Notes: generated by a model not told the origin, from the letters alone. A DNA stretch of 34,669 nucleotides from Herminiimonas sp. (GCA_014377155.1 JACMQD010000176.1:1-34669); one strand, 5' to 3'. Numbered from the stretch's first letter, positions 25,728 to 33,956 are shown. Translations and numbers: made by a program.

Positions 25728-26156
25728 CGGTGGATAAGACGTTGCCGACGACGAAGATCAAATTGCTTCAGGAACTAAAGTAGCCGACAAAAACTGTCGA
25801 TAATCATGTGCGACGGAAACAACCCGTCACGGGCCTTCGACTGACACTGAGTGCGACGCAAGGCTGAACCGCAGCAAACCGCCAGATGTTGACGGTGCAG
25901 TAAAAAGAGCCCGCGCCTCCTGGTTGCGGGCTTTTGACTTTCTGGGGGTGTTATTAAGCTGATGGCCAAAACTCTTTAAAATCAAGGGCTTGCTGCGCAA
26001 CTTGTGCAGCGCATCAAAACAATTAGCGACTAATTCCTGCAGGTAAGTTGGGCTTTACAAAATTGCAACAAAGTAAGAGGGGGGAATTTCCCCCTACCTG
26101 ATTCGGTAAAAAATTCGCGGACTTTAGAACTTGCGTCAGCAAATTGTTGCGCTTTT
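25728..26156. other. Intergenic region with terminators, no gene seen
   Basis: A 429-bp gap between the methyltransferase and the hybrid kinase, which converge on it. AAGAGCCCGC (25905-25914) / GCGGGCTTTT (25926-25935) is a terminator for the methyltransferase with one mismatch. GGGGG/CCCCC at 26080-26094 and GCTGC/GCAGC at 25992-26010 are further hairpins; one could end the kinase mRNA on the minus strand. The base composition changes here from GC-rich to more AT-rich. No credible open frame is present. Confidence 0.6.
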
Positions 26157-28541
26157 CTATAGTGAGTTGTTGCCGAAATTTTCAATCAAACCCAGCACTG
26201 CTGCAAGCTTGACGGGTTTGACAAGGTGAAGGTCGAAACCGGCCTGCAGGGCCCGCTCTTTGTCCTCTGGCTGTCCGTAGCCAGTTACAGCGACGAGGAT
26301 GGAAGATGCAGTTTCCCTCATTGCACGAAGGCGTCCGGCCAGCTCGTATCCGTCCATGTCAGGCAAGCCGATGTCCAGAAATAAGATGGCAGGTGACACC
26401 TTTTGCGCAGTCACTAATGCGTCGCGGGCATTATGCGAGACTGTTACTTGATGGCCAACGGTCTCCAGCAGTAAGGAGAGCATCTCTGCCGCGTCTTTGT
26501 TGTCATCCACAACCATCAGCGTCAGCCCTGCCCCGTTGCGCTTGAGCGTCTCTTGACTGGGTTGCACTGATAACAGCTTGCCACCCTCAGACACTTGCGG
26601 CAGTTGCACAGTGAACGTGCTGCCTGCTCCAAGGCCTTCGCTAATTGCTGAGACTGAGCCAGCGTGTAGTTCGACCAGGCTCTTGACAAGGGCGAGGCCC
26701 AAGCCAAGCCCGCCTTGGCCCCGGTCTGATGAGCGCTCGCCTTGCGTGAAAAGCTCGAAAATGTGTGGGGTCAGTGAAGGTGCTAAGCCGATACCGTTAT
26801 CCGCTACGGAAACAGCAATTTTTTCGTCATGCGTTGTCACCTTGACAGTGATACTGCCGTTCGAAGGTGTGTACCTAGCCGCGTTGTTCATGAGATTTGC
26901 AAACACTTGAATCAGTCGTGTTCGGTCTCCTTTCACAAAGCAGGGCTCACCTGTGGTTAATACGGTAAGCCTGTGCTGTTTTTCCTGAACTTGGGTATGC
27001 ACCTGCTCAATTGCTTCGCTTACCAACTCGTTGATATCCAAGATATCTGCCCGCGTGGTCACCAGGCCACGCGTTACCCGTGATACATCGAGCAGGTCAT
27101 CCACCAGCTTTGTCAAGTGGGTGACTTGCCGGGAGATGATGCTGGCAGTTTGCTTAACTCGCGCTTCGTCGAGGCGGGTTATCTTCAAAAGTTCAGCGGC
27201 AGTGCTGATAGGTGCCAAAGGATTACGCAGTTCGTGAGCCAGCATTGCAAGAAAATCGTCCTTGCGTGCGCTTGCTGCCTTCAGCTCATCCTGTGCCGCC
27301 TTGATTTCAGTAACATCTGTATTGGTTCCGAACCACTGGAGGATTGTGCCCGCCTCGTCACGCAGGGGCGCTGCGCGGCTGTAAAAAGTGCGAAATTCAC
27401 CTTCCGACGAGCGCAAGGGGAACGTCAGCTCCCAGAGCTCCCCTTCGGCAAGCGCACTTTTCCAATGTTCTACAACCATTGGCAGCATCTCTGGGTCATG
27501 AACAGTTTCCCATCCCCACCCAAGCATTTGTTCTTCCGTAGTGCCTGTGTACTCGTACCACCGGTCGTTATACCAATGGATGTACCCATCCGGATTTGCC
27601 ATCCAGGCAAGGTGTGGGATTGTATTGGCAAGCTGCCTAAGCTGAGCCTCACTGTCCTTGATGGCGCTGGTTGCATGCACCGTGGCAGTCACATCATTTC
27701 CCTGAATGAAAATTCCTGTGACTTCGCCTCTGCCATTACGTATTGGCTGGTAGATAAAATCAACAAACTGCTCGGCTAATTCAACCCCGTCTACGCTCTG
27801 GAACGTGATGGGTACTGCATTTCCGACATAGGGCTCTCCCGTCTGATAGACCCTATCAAGAAGCTCGAAAAAACCTTGTCCCTCGAGTTCTGGATATGCC
27901 TCTTTGACAGTTTTGCCAATCACATCACTTTTGCCGACGAGGCGGAAGAAGGCTTCGTTAGCTAGTTCGATTTTGTGGTTGGGCTCGCATAAAATGGCCA
28001 TAAAGCCAGGAGCTTGTTGGAAAAGAGTCGTAAGCCGGTCGTTCTCAGCCAGACGGTGTTGCTCTGAGAGAACCTGGCGCGTTGTTTCGGTACAGGCGCA
28101 ATAGATTCCCGCAACATTCCTTTTCTCGTCACGGATAGGCGAATATGAAAAAGTGAACCAGGTTTGCTCGTCATACCCTTTCCGGTTCATCAAGAGGGGT
28201 AGATTTTCGAAGTACGTCGCACGACCTTCGAGCGCATCCGCCACGACCGGAGCCAGGTCTGACCAAATCTCGTACCAGATTTCTTTGAATGGCCTACCCA
28301 ACGCACTGGGATGCTTGTCCCCTAGAACGTCGATGTACGCGTCGTTGTATAGAAATCCGAGCTCTGGTCCCCATGCGAGAAACATAGGAAATTTAGAATC
28401 GAGGATTAATTCGACAACAGTGGATAGCGATTGCGGCCAAGAACTGGGGGCGCCCAGAGGAGACTTGGACCAATCGAGCCCTCGCATAAGAGTCCCAACA
28501 TTGCCGGTGTTGTCAAAGAACTGCGGGTTCATATCGTTCAT
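26157..28541 (-). CDS. Hybrid histidine kinase with three PAS domains and a receiver
   Basis: A 794-residue soluble kinase without membrane segments. Three PAS-like domains lie at about 25-150, 165-290 and 300-420, with PAC endings such as FSYSPIRDEKRNVAGIYC. HisKA has the phosphoacceptor His436 in AMLAHELRNPLAPI; the ATPase has NLMNNAARYT, DNGIGLAP and GGLGLGLALV. A C-terminal receiver has Asp723 in LFLDIGLPDMDG. The usual target of such kinases is an internal or downstream receiver. The start at 28541 follows GAGGA at a good distance; the longer frame to 28583 is not needed. It is divergent from a PAS-GGDEF-EAL gene with a palindromic region between them. Codon use is less GC-biased than in the core genes to the left. 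Confidence 0.9.
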   Translation of the reverse strand: MNDMNPQFFDNTGNVGTLMRGLDWSKSPLGAPSSWPQSLSTVVELILDSKFPMFLAWGPELGFLYNDAYIDVLGDKHPSALGRPFKEIWYEIWSDLAPVVADALEGRATYFENLPLLMNRKGYDEQTWFTFSYSPIRDEKRNVAGIYCACTETTRQVLSEQHRLAENDRLTTLFQQAPGFMAILCEPNHKIELANEAFFRLVGKSDVIGKTVKEAYPELEGQGFFELLDRVYQTGEPYVGNAVPITFQSVDGVELAEQFVDFIYQPIRNGRGEVTGIFIQGNDVTATVHATSAIKDSEAQLRQLANTIPHLAWMANPDGYIHWYNDRWYEYTGTTEEQMLGWGWETVHDPEMLPMVVEHWKSALAEGELWELTFPLRSSEGEFRTFYSRAAPLRDEAGTILQWFGTNTDVTEIKAAQDELKAASARKDDFLAMLAHELRNPLAPISTAAELLKITRLDEARVKQTASIISRQVTHLTKLVDDLLDVSRVTRGLVTTRADILDINELVSEAIEQVHTQVQEKQHRLTVLTTGEPCFVKGDRTRLIQVFANLMNNAARYTPSNGSITVKVTTHDEKIAVSVADNGIGLAPSLTPHIFELFTQGERSSDRGQGGLGLGLALVKSLVELHAGSVSAISEGLGAGSTFTVQLPQVSEGGKLLSVQPSQETLKRNGAGLTLMVVDDNKDAAEMLSLLLETVGHQVTVSHNARDALVTAQKVSPAILFLDIGLPDMDGYELAGRLRAMRETASSILVAVTGYGQPEDKERALQAGFDLHLVKPVKLAAVLGLIENFGNNSL

Positions 28542-28705
28542 TTTTTTCCTCGCACTCTCGACCACTAGTTTGGCAAACACCACTCTTTGGCGTTAAACGC
28601 GACCTTTCCCTTGTCAGATAATAAATGAATTCAACGGCTGTCCGAGTTTCTTGCTTGGAGGACAGCTTTCCAAGGTGCCGATTGGTACAGGCGGCGCATA
28701 AGATT

Positions 28706-28731
28706 TTACACATCTGTAATAAATTGTTACA
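28706..28731. promoter_or_regulatory. Operator-like TTACA/TGTAA repeats between divergent signalling genes
   Basis: Three half-sites follow each other: TTACA (28706-28710), TGTAA (28715-28719) and TTACA (28727-28731). The first pair is inverted with a 4-bp gap and the second with a 7-bp gap, giving the 17-bp palindrome TGTAATAAATTGTTACA. It lies 64 bp upstream of the GGDEF-EAL start and 165 bp from the kinase start. A regulator binding there could control one or both genes; no regulator gene is adjacent. Confidence 0.45.
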
Positions 28732-28794
28732 TTGAGTACTGTAGTTATCGGCACCTTGTCATGGACTGCTAGGCAAAACGCGTGGGGGGTCAAA

Positions 28795-30465
28795 ATGAGC
28801 AATGAGATTTTTCTCAACGCAATACTGCACGGGGATACCGACTACGCAATGTACGCGGTAGACCCCGAGGGTCGTTTTCTCCATTGGAACGCGAGCGCTG
28901 AGCAAATTCTGGGGCTTGACCCAACAATGCGTGGCGTTAGCTGTACAACGCTGTTCATTGACACCGATAAAGCGGCGGGAATTCCTGGAAAAGAACTCGC
29001 TGATGCACTTGCCAACGGAAGAGCTGCCGCATGCTGGAACCTAGCAAGCAGTAGCGGTACAGCGTTTTGGGTTGAAGGGGTTGTTACACCGATATACGAT
29101 GAAGCTGGGAATCACTATGGATTTTTGAAAATCCTGCGTGATGTCACCGACCGCCATTTGCTCGAAGAGGAAGTACTTAGAGCAGCCAATACTGATGCGC
29201 TCACCGGCCTAGCGAATCGCGCGTGCTTTCGTGAACACCTGTATGAGTGGACTGTGGCAGGAGCCCGTGCGGAGCAGCCAGTAATCCTCCACCTTGTCGA
29301 CCTGGACCACTTCAAGGAAGTCAACGACACATTTGGTCATCACGCAGGCGACCTACTGCTATACCAGGTTGGAGCTGCGCTTAAGGCACTCACAAGAGAA
29401 ACGGACTTTGTCGCGCGACTGGGTGGAGATGAATTTGCAATTTTGCAGGCCGGCGCGACGTCCGCAATAGCCGCTAGCGAACTTGCTGAAAAAATCGTTT
29501 CAGTAATTGGGCAAGGGTTCAATTTAAATGGCATTGAGGCGCATGTAACCTCAAGCGTTGGTATCGCAGTGGCCCCACAAGACGGCTGGGTTCCAGACGA
29601 ACTAATCAAACGGGCTGACGCTGCCCTCTACCGAATTAAACGAAGTGGCCGCAACGGATATGGTTATTTCACCGAAGAACTCGACGCGGAAGCTCAAATC
29701 CGCACCCAAGATTTAAGCGCGTTACGTCAATCGGTTCGTGAAAAAAGCTTTCACCTTGTGTACCAGCCAAAGGTGTCGACAAAAGGCCAAGGGGTCGTGG
29801 CCCTAGAGGCATTGTTACGATGCGACCACCCGAGATTACGAGAAAAGCCAGTCGGCGAGGTTATCACTTTGGCTACGCAATGCGGGCTCATGCCTCGAAT
29901 CAGCGAATGGGTGCTCGACACAGCTTGCCGAGACGCCAAAGCATGGTTCGATAGTGGATTGCCACACTTCCGCGTTTGCATGAACCTTTGTGCTCGCGAA
30001 GCGGGAGACTTAGGCACCCCTGAGCTGCTTGCAAACATAACCAGCAGACACGGGGTAAGCCCGAAAGATTTCATCATCGAGGTTACAGAGCGAGAGCTGT
30101 TTGGAAGCGGTCCTGGGGGTATCGCAGTGTTACAAGAGATACGTGAACTGGGATTTTTGGTAGCAATCGACGACTTTGGGGCTGGTTACTCGTCGTTTAA
30201 TTATTTGACTACATTGCCAATCGACATCATAAAGTTGGACATGGCGTTTGCTCAGGGGATTCCTATGAATCTCAAAAGCTGTATCGCAGTGAAGGGAATT
30301 ATCAATCTAGCGAATTCGCTAGGGCTTCATGTTGTTGCAGAGGGAATCGAACGCGCTGACCAAGTCGACTTCTTTTCCGATAGTGGTTGTGAATCGATGC
30401 AGGGGTACCATTTCTCCCGACCGCTGGGAGTAGAACGAATGACGGCGTGGATGCACGCCCACTGA
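28795..30465 (+). CDS. Cytoplasmic PAS-GGDEF-EAL c-di-GMP protein
   Basis: A 556-residue soluble protein: a PAS domain at about 10-125, GGDEF at 210-214 (RLGGDEFAIL), and an EAL domain with E338-A-L (ALEALLRCDHP), then EVTERELF and DDFGAGYSS. Both catalytic signatures are intact. RETD lies exactly five residues before GGDEF, the inhibitory RxxD site, unlike the other GGDEF-EAL protein in this window. It may switch between making and degrading c-di-GMP under PAS control. The ATG at 28795 is chosen because GGGGGT precedes it; the 21-residue extension to 28732 has no similarity. It is divergent from the hybrid kinase. Confidence 0.9.
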   Translation: MSNEIFLNAILHGDTDYAMYAVDPEGRFLHWNASAEQILGLDPTMRGVSCTTLFIDTDKAAGIPGKELADALANGRAAACWNLASSSGTAFWVEGVVTPIYDEAGNHYGFLKILRDVTDRHLLEEEVLRAANTDALTGLANRACFREHLYEWTVAGARAEQPVILHLVDLDHFKEVNDTFGHHAGDLLLYQVGAALKALTRETDFVARLGGDEFAILQAGATSAIAASELAEKIVSVIGQGFNLNGIEAHVTSSVGIAVAPQDGWVPDELIKRADAALYRIKRSGRNGYGYFTEELDAEAQIRTQDLSALRQSVREKSFHLVYQPKVSTKGQGVVALEALLRCDHPRLREKPVGEVITLATQCGLMPRISEWVLDTACRDAKAWFDSGLPHFRVCMNLCAREAGDLGTPELLANITSRHGVSPKDFIIEVTERELFGSGPGGIAVLQEIRELGFLVAIDDFGAGYSSFNYLTTLPIDIIKLDMAFAQGIPMNLKSCIAVKGIINLANSLGLHVVAEGIERADQVDFFSDSGCESMQGYHFSRPLGVERMTAWMHAH

Positions 30466-30615
30466 GTCGGAGAAAATGGTCGACGCCCATAAGAACGGGA
30501 GGACCGCAGTCCAATTACCTGGTAAATTGTTGTCATATTAGAAATTACTTAATCGCGTAATACTTTTTAATACCGCGACGGGGGACCCCTTCTCGAAAAT
30601 CCATTTCACGGAGCA

Positions 30616-30996
30616 TCATGCTGGTACGAACGAAGGGGCTTGCTCTCTACTACGATGTCGCTTCGGCACCGGAATCTCCCCGACCTGGTCGGATAGCACC
30701 GCATACCAGTCATCCACAGTCATTGAAGTGCTGTCCTCGACCCAAAGGCGCACGAGGGGTATCCCTGCGAATCTAAGTACCATGTCCTTCATTGCATCGC
30801 GAGCAACCGTTATCGGGTCGTCGTGATACGCGCTGTCGAGTTCGAACGCAATAATCGGGTCGCCTTCGCCAGGCGTGACAAGTAAGACGTCTAGGGAACT
30901 TCGCATGGCAAATGCGAAAACCCTGCGCTCTTGCGTTCGCTTCAGCCACGCCACATTCAATGCACCGGACAACGGATAGTTTGGCAGCGCGAACAT
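30616..30996 (-). CDS. DUF2726-like protein, possibly N-terminally shortened
   Basis: A 126-residue protein whose middle matches the DUF2726 pattern: LDVLLVTPGEGDPIIAFELDSAYHD, then RDAMKDMVLRFAGIPLVRL. This fold resembles PD-(D/E)xK nucleases (FELD with a preceding Asp). The part before it, which normally carries the leading strand of the family domain, is short, so the gene may have lost its beginning; the frame is open for only 14 codons before the ATG. It is divergent from the LexA-like gene with 216 bp between. Role unknown. Confidence 0.62.
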   Translation of the reverse strand: MFALPNYPLSGALNVAWLKRTQERRVFAFAMRSSLDVLLVTPGEGDPIIAFELDSAYHDDPITVARDAMKDMVLRFAGIPLVRLWVEDSTSMTVDDWYAVLSDQVGEIPVPKRHRSREQAPSFVPA

Positions 30997-31150
30997 TCCG
31001 GGATATCGCAGCTGACATTGTGATTTTCTGTTTGACTAATATTATGTCATGCGAAAGCACTAGTATTTTGCTTTGATAGTTGCCGGAACGTCAGCCTACT
31101 AAACGTGTAGGGGTTTCTTGCCGCAAAAAGTCAGATGAAATACTGATTAG

Positions 31151-31179
31151 TTGACAACTGTACAAACATACAGTACGGT
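31151..31179 (+). promoter_or_regulatory. Promoter with an embedded SOS box (LexA operator)
   Basis: TTGACA (31151-31156) and TACGGT (31174-31179) with a 17-bp spacer form a sigma-70 promoter. Inside the spacer lies CTGTACAAACATACAG (31158-31173), which fits CTGT-N8-ACAG, the proteobacterial LexA box, exactly. It sits 40 bp before the LexA-like gene, as in autoregulated lexA genes. A nearby DUF2726 gene on the other strand could also be affected. Confidence 0.82.
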
Positions 31180-31212
31180 ACCTGAACCGAATAAACGTTC
31201 GACAGGTGAAAC

Positions 31213-31788
31213 GTGGACGACGAAGGCTACCTAACGGCACTCCGGACCTACTGGAAACGGCATCAGACCTTTCCCTCTATGGCGAAGCTTTGTGACGTCG
31301 TTGGATTAGCCTCTACATCGTCAGTCTTTGCTTTGGTCGGACGCTTAGTCGACGCCGGCTACTTGGAGCGAACCGAGGGGCGCATCGCTCCTACGCGACG
31401 CTTCTTTGCCCGCCCACTTGTCTCGACTGTGCGTGCGGGCGTGCCACAGCCGGTTGGCCAAGACGCAGTTGAGCTGCTGACCATCGACGACTATTTGATT
31501 GACGACCCGAACCGTACGGTACTGTGCCGGGTCCGCGGCGATTCGATGAAAGATGCCGGCCTGCTGGACGGTGACATCGTTACCGTCGAAAAGAACTCCG
31601 CTACCAAGGCCGGCGACATCGTTGTCGCAATCGTTGATGACGAATACACAATCAAGACTCTTCGGCTGAATGCGCAAGGCCGGTATTACCTGCAGCCGGC
31701 GAACACGGCCTTTGCAGACATTCACCCAGTCGGAAGCCTTGAGATTTTCGGCGTTGTGACGGGCTCGTTCAGGAGAATGCGGCGATGA
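31213..31788 (+). CDS. LexA-like SOS repressor, S24 peptidase
   Basis: A 191-residue LexA-type repressor. The N-terminal winged helix is at about 1-60 (FPSMAKLCDVVGLASTSSVF is the HTH). The self-cleavage site is Ala75-Gly76 in VRAGVPQ, and the catalytic dyad is Ser111 in RGDSMKDAG and Lys148 in TIKTLRL. It starts with GTG, with AGGTGA upstream. Its own promoter carries a matching SOS box. The HTH differs from classical LexA (which begins MKALT.RQ), so it is a second or atypical LexA, as found on plasmids, phages and islands. The next frame starts inside its stop codon (ATGA). Confidence 0.88.
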   Translation: MDDEGYLTALRTYWKRHQTFPSMAKLCDVVGLASTSSVFALVGRLVDAGYLERTEGRIAPTRRFFARPLVSTVRAGVPQPVGQDAVELLTIDDYLIDDPNRTVLCRVRGDSMKDAGLLDGDIVTVEKNSATKAGDIVVAIVDDEYTIKTLRLNAQGRYYLQPANTAFADIHPVGSLEIFGVVTGSFRRMRR

Positions 31789-31877
31789 GCACAGAGGTCG
31801 GTCGTTTAAAAGAGGTCCGCCCAAGTGGTCCGCCCCGATGCAGTGCCTACTTCGAGGCATTGCTGCAGCTAAATTAA
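31785..31877 (+). CDS. Very short ORF coupled to the LexA-like gene
   Basis: A 30-residue frame (MSTEVGRLKEVRPSGPP then RCSAYFEALLQLN) whose ATG overlaps the LexA-like stop by four bases and which ends 14 bp before the next start. Translational coupling is possible, but no ribosome site, motif or homologue is recognised. It may be only a spacer between the two real genes. Confidence 0.35.
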   Translation: MSTEVGRLKEVRPSGPPRCSAYFEALLQLN

Positions 31878-31891
31878 GCGAGGTGCTCGAT

Positions 31892-32095
31892 ATGACAATG
31901 CCCGATGAACGCACCCGAGCGGTACTCTGGACAAGGGAGCTGCTCCTTGAAATGCAGCGCGACGAGACCTTACCTGCATCGTTTCGCCAGCGTGCCAGGA
32001 TTATGCTTCGACACTTTCCGTCAGCTGGCGATATCGAAATGACAGCAGCGATGATGCCCGATTGGTGGGCACGGCCCTCTCAGATTGACATTTAA
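31892..32095 (+). CDS. BPSL0761-family small protein
   Basis: A 67-residue protein resembling the BPSL0761 family of Burkholderiales (MTMPDERTRAVLWTRELLLEM, then RARIMLRHFPSAGDIEM). Function unknown; I recognise the family from its opening motif. The ATG at 31892 follows GAGGTG at a suitable distance, and the longer frame from 31838 overlaps the short ORF. It belongs to the LexA-like operon. Confidence 0.68.
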   Translation: MTMPDERTRAVLWTRELLLEMQRDETLPASFRQRARIMLRHFPSAGDIEMTAAMMPDWWARPSQIDI

Positions 32096-32110
32096 TACAT
32101 TTCGGACGAT

Positions 32111-32506
32111 ATGGCGATGAGCGAGTACGACGTTCCTAAAGATTTCCCTCGGCCCGTGTACGCAGGCGCCGTCGCAGGAGCGCAGCCCAAGCTATTGCTG
32201 GTTCAATACGAAGACGGGACGTACGGTGAGCCAGGGCGTAGCCGAAGAGAGATTCACCACAGTTGGAAGTATTGTGAAGAAGTCATCGAACACTTACGGG
32301 TCAAGTCCCTCGAGTCTGCCGCTGGCAAAAGAGCGCATATGACGCACGAGGCGATTCTCGACCAATACCTGACCCGCTTGCTCACTACGGGTTGGATGTC
32401 GGACGCAGAGGCCCGCTGGACGCTACGAAAGGTCGCAGAAAGACTTGGCTGGCCGACGCCGTGGGGAGCGCTTGAAAACGACCAGGCCGACGAGGGTAAG
32501 TCCTAG
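32111..32506 (+). CDS. Hypothetical protein in the LexA-like operon
   Basis: A 131-residue soluble protein with no recognised family. It is acidic to neutral, with the segments PRPVYAGAVAGAQPKLLLVQYEDGTYGEPG near the N-terminus and LTTGWMSDAEARWTLRKVAERLGWP near the C-terminus. It starts 15 bp after the BPSL0761-like gene; ATG at 32117 is an alternative two codons in. Its end overlaps the DUF6471 gene on the other strand by four bases (32503-32506). Codon use resembles its neighbours, not the GC-rich core. Confidence 0.62.
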   Translation: MAMSEYDVPKDFPRPVYAGAVAGAQPKLLLVQYEDGTYGEPGRSRREIHHSWKYCEEVIEHLRVKSLESAAGKRAHMTHEAILDQYLTRLLTTGWMSDAEARWTLRKVAERLGWPTPWGALENDQADEGKS

Positions 32507-32736
32507 CGCGGGTCTTTGAGCCTGACGACGTCGATGTCCAAGACTCGCATGCACTGTAGGAAAAAGTCGAAGCCGAAGGTCCCCCGGCCGATTTTGTTAG
32601 AAAGCACCTTCGCACTTTCCTCGACGCCAATCGACTCGAGTGCCCGCGACAAGGCCTTGTAGCTAACGCCACGGCGCGCGAGTTCAGCACGAAGCACATT
32701 GCGGGCTTCACGCTGCCAACCGGTTGGAGCAGCCAT
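32503..32736 (-). CDS. DUF6471 domain protein
   Basis: A 77-residue protein matching DUF6471: WQREARNVLRAELARRGVSYKALSRAL, then VLSNKIGRGTFGFDFFLQCMRVLDI. Its arrangement of helices (KALSRALE, KVLSNKIGRG) suggests a small HTH DNA-binding protein. It converges with the LexA-like operon (4-bp overlap of ends) and is divergent from the transposase operon, with a perfect palindrome 26 bp upstream of its start. It is a candidate regulator of one of these. Confidence 0.78.
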   Translation of the reverse strand: MAAPTGWQREARNVLRAELARRGVSYKALSRALESIGVEESAKVLSNKIGRGTFGFDFFLQCMRVLDIDVVRLKDPR

Positions 32737-32762
32737 AACTTAGGGAAATAACGCCCGTATTT

Positions 32763-32776
32763 CCTCAATATTGAGG
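32763..32776. promoter_or_regulatory. 14-bp palindrome between DUF6471 and the transposase operon
   Basis: CCTCAATATTGAGG is a perfect palindrome in the divergent gap 32737-32940. A further inverted pair CCTGAC (32812-32817) / GTCAGG (32834-32839) follows. Either may be an operator for a small HTH protein such as the DUF6471 gene product next door. Confidence 0.5.
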
Positions 32777-32940
32777 ACTTTGCTTAGAAAGTGAGGTTTT
32801 GATGAAATTAGCCTGACTGGGGTTACTACACGGGTCAGGTCATGTTCAATCAACGCAACATTTTGAGGGAATTTCGTTATGTTTGCACATTTTTCTTGCT
32901 GGCAGTTTGGTCTCGTGCAAACCCATTCCGGAGGTGCGCG

Positions 32941-33258
32941 ATGAAGGCGAAGGTACGACTTCTGCGAAAAGATGGGCGGCTTCTGACCAGCTCCGACACG
33001 CCCGTCGGTGCCCCGGCGGCTCCGCGTTTTGCCGGTGTCTTTTCCCTTGATGAATTTCGGGACGTCCCGTCCAAGCGCACGTTGGTCCGTGCGCGCCTGG
33101 TGGGCATCACGGCCGGCACTGAGAGCAACGTGCTGCCGGATTTGTACGACGCCCGAGTCCTACACGCCCAGGACATGAAAATGCGCATTCATGGCTTCGA
33201 GCGCGCTGGTAACGTTGAATATGCCCAGACTTGGGTTGTCGAGGTACAGCCATGCTGA
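32941..33258 (+). CDS. Hypothetical protein, first gene of the transposase operon
   Basis: A 105-residue protein of unknown family (MKAKVRLLRKDGRLLTSSD, then RTLVRARLVGITAGTESN, ending WVVEVQPC). It reads as beta-rich with basic N-terminus. GGAGGTG seven bases before the ATG at 32941 is one of the best ribosome sites in the window and decides the start over 32842. It overlaps the next gene by seven bases (33252-33258). No DNA-binding or enzyme motif is visible. Confidence 0.65.
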   Translation: MKAKVRLLRKDGRLLTSSDTPVGAPAAPRFAGVFSLDEFRDVPSKRTLVRARLVGITAGTESNVLPDLYDARVLHAQDMKMRIHGFERAGNVEYAQTWVVEVQPC

Positions 33259-33953
33259 GAGTTTCTATCCATGCCGGTGACATCGAAGAGCGTTGTACGG
33301 CCAACCAGCTTGCGGTGCTCGATATTGCGTACGACGACGTTGCCGCACTTGCGACCTACGTGGTGGCGCTGAAGATGCGTGGCACTGGAAGCATTGCACA
33401 AGCAAAGCTGGAAAAGTATCCACGATGGGCCGGCAGCATTTGGCTGCTCGTGGCGCGCTCCATCTGCCAAGTTCTTTATCGGAAGAATCAGCTCCCGCCG
33501 AGCAGCAAGGTGGACAAGCGATGTGCGTATGCCACTCGTATATGCGCGGTTGTTGAGCGCGCGACGGCCTCAGACCACGCAGTCGAACTTGGTCGTGTCG
33601 AAATATCCCAGCGGCGTAACAAGCGCGGCTGCTACACGGCGACATTCGATGAAGACATCCTGGGTGCTCGCACGGCCGATTTCGATTACGGATGCAAAGC
33701 CCTAAACCATTCCGAACTGCTGATGCGAGCAATCTGCTGGGCCTACTACGGCGCCGACACGTTCGGGCCTGACCCCGCCCTCATCATCCCGCCAACCATG
33801 ATGGTTGGCGGCGTGCTGCGCTTTCACGTAGCGGCATTGGCTGAGCCGGCAATGACCGGGTTCCGGCGCTATCTCGACAGCGGCACAGTTGACTGTGACG
33901 ATAACGACCTGCCGAATGCAGAGCTGTATGCAATTTTCCTGGCTAACGGCTAA
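33252..33953 (+). CDS. Hypothetical protein, second gene of the transposase operon
   Basis: A 233-residue protein of unknown family. Features: FDYGCKALNHSELLMRAICWAYYG and ARSICQVLYRKNQLPPSSK as helical stretches, and a conserved-looking PTMMVGGVLRFHVAALAEPAM segment. No catalytic motif is evident. Its ATG at 33252 lies inside the end of the previous gene and its stop is three bases before the transposase start, so the three genes are translated as one operon. It could be an accessory or passenger protein of the element. Confidence 0.65.
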   Translation: MLRVSIHAGDIEERCTANQLAVLDIAYDDVAALATYVVALKMRGTGSIAQAKLEKYPRWAGSIWLLVARSICQVLYRKNQLPPSSKVDKRCAYATRICAVVERATASDHAVELGRVEISQRRNKRGCYTATFDEDILGARTADFDYGCKALNHSELLMRAICWAYYGADTFGPDPALIIPPTMMVGGVLRFHVAALAEPAMTGFRRYLDSGTVDCDDNDLPNAELYAIFLANG

Positions 33954-33956
33954 AAC

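Noticed and set aside
26080..26094. GGGGG/CCCCC hairpin as a strong terminator
   Set aside because: A G/C-only stem with an A/T centre but no U-tract on either side; listed only as a hairpin in the intergenic region.
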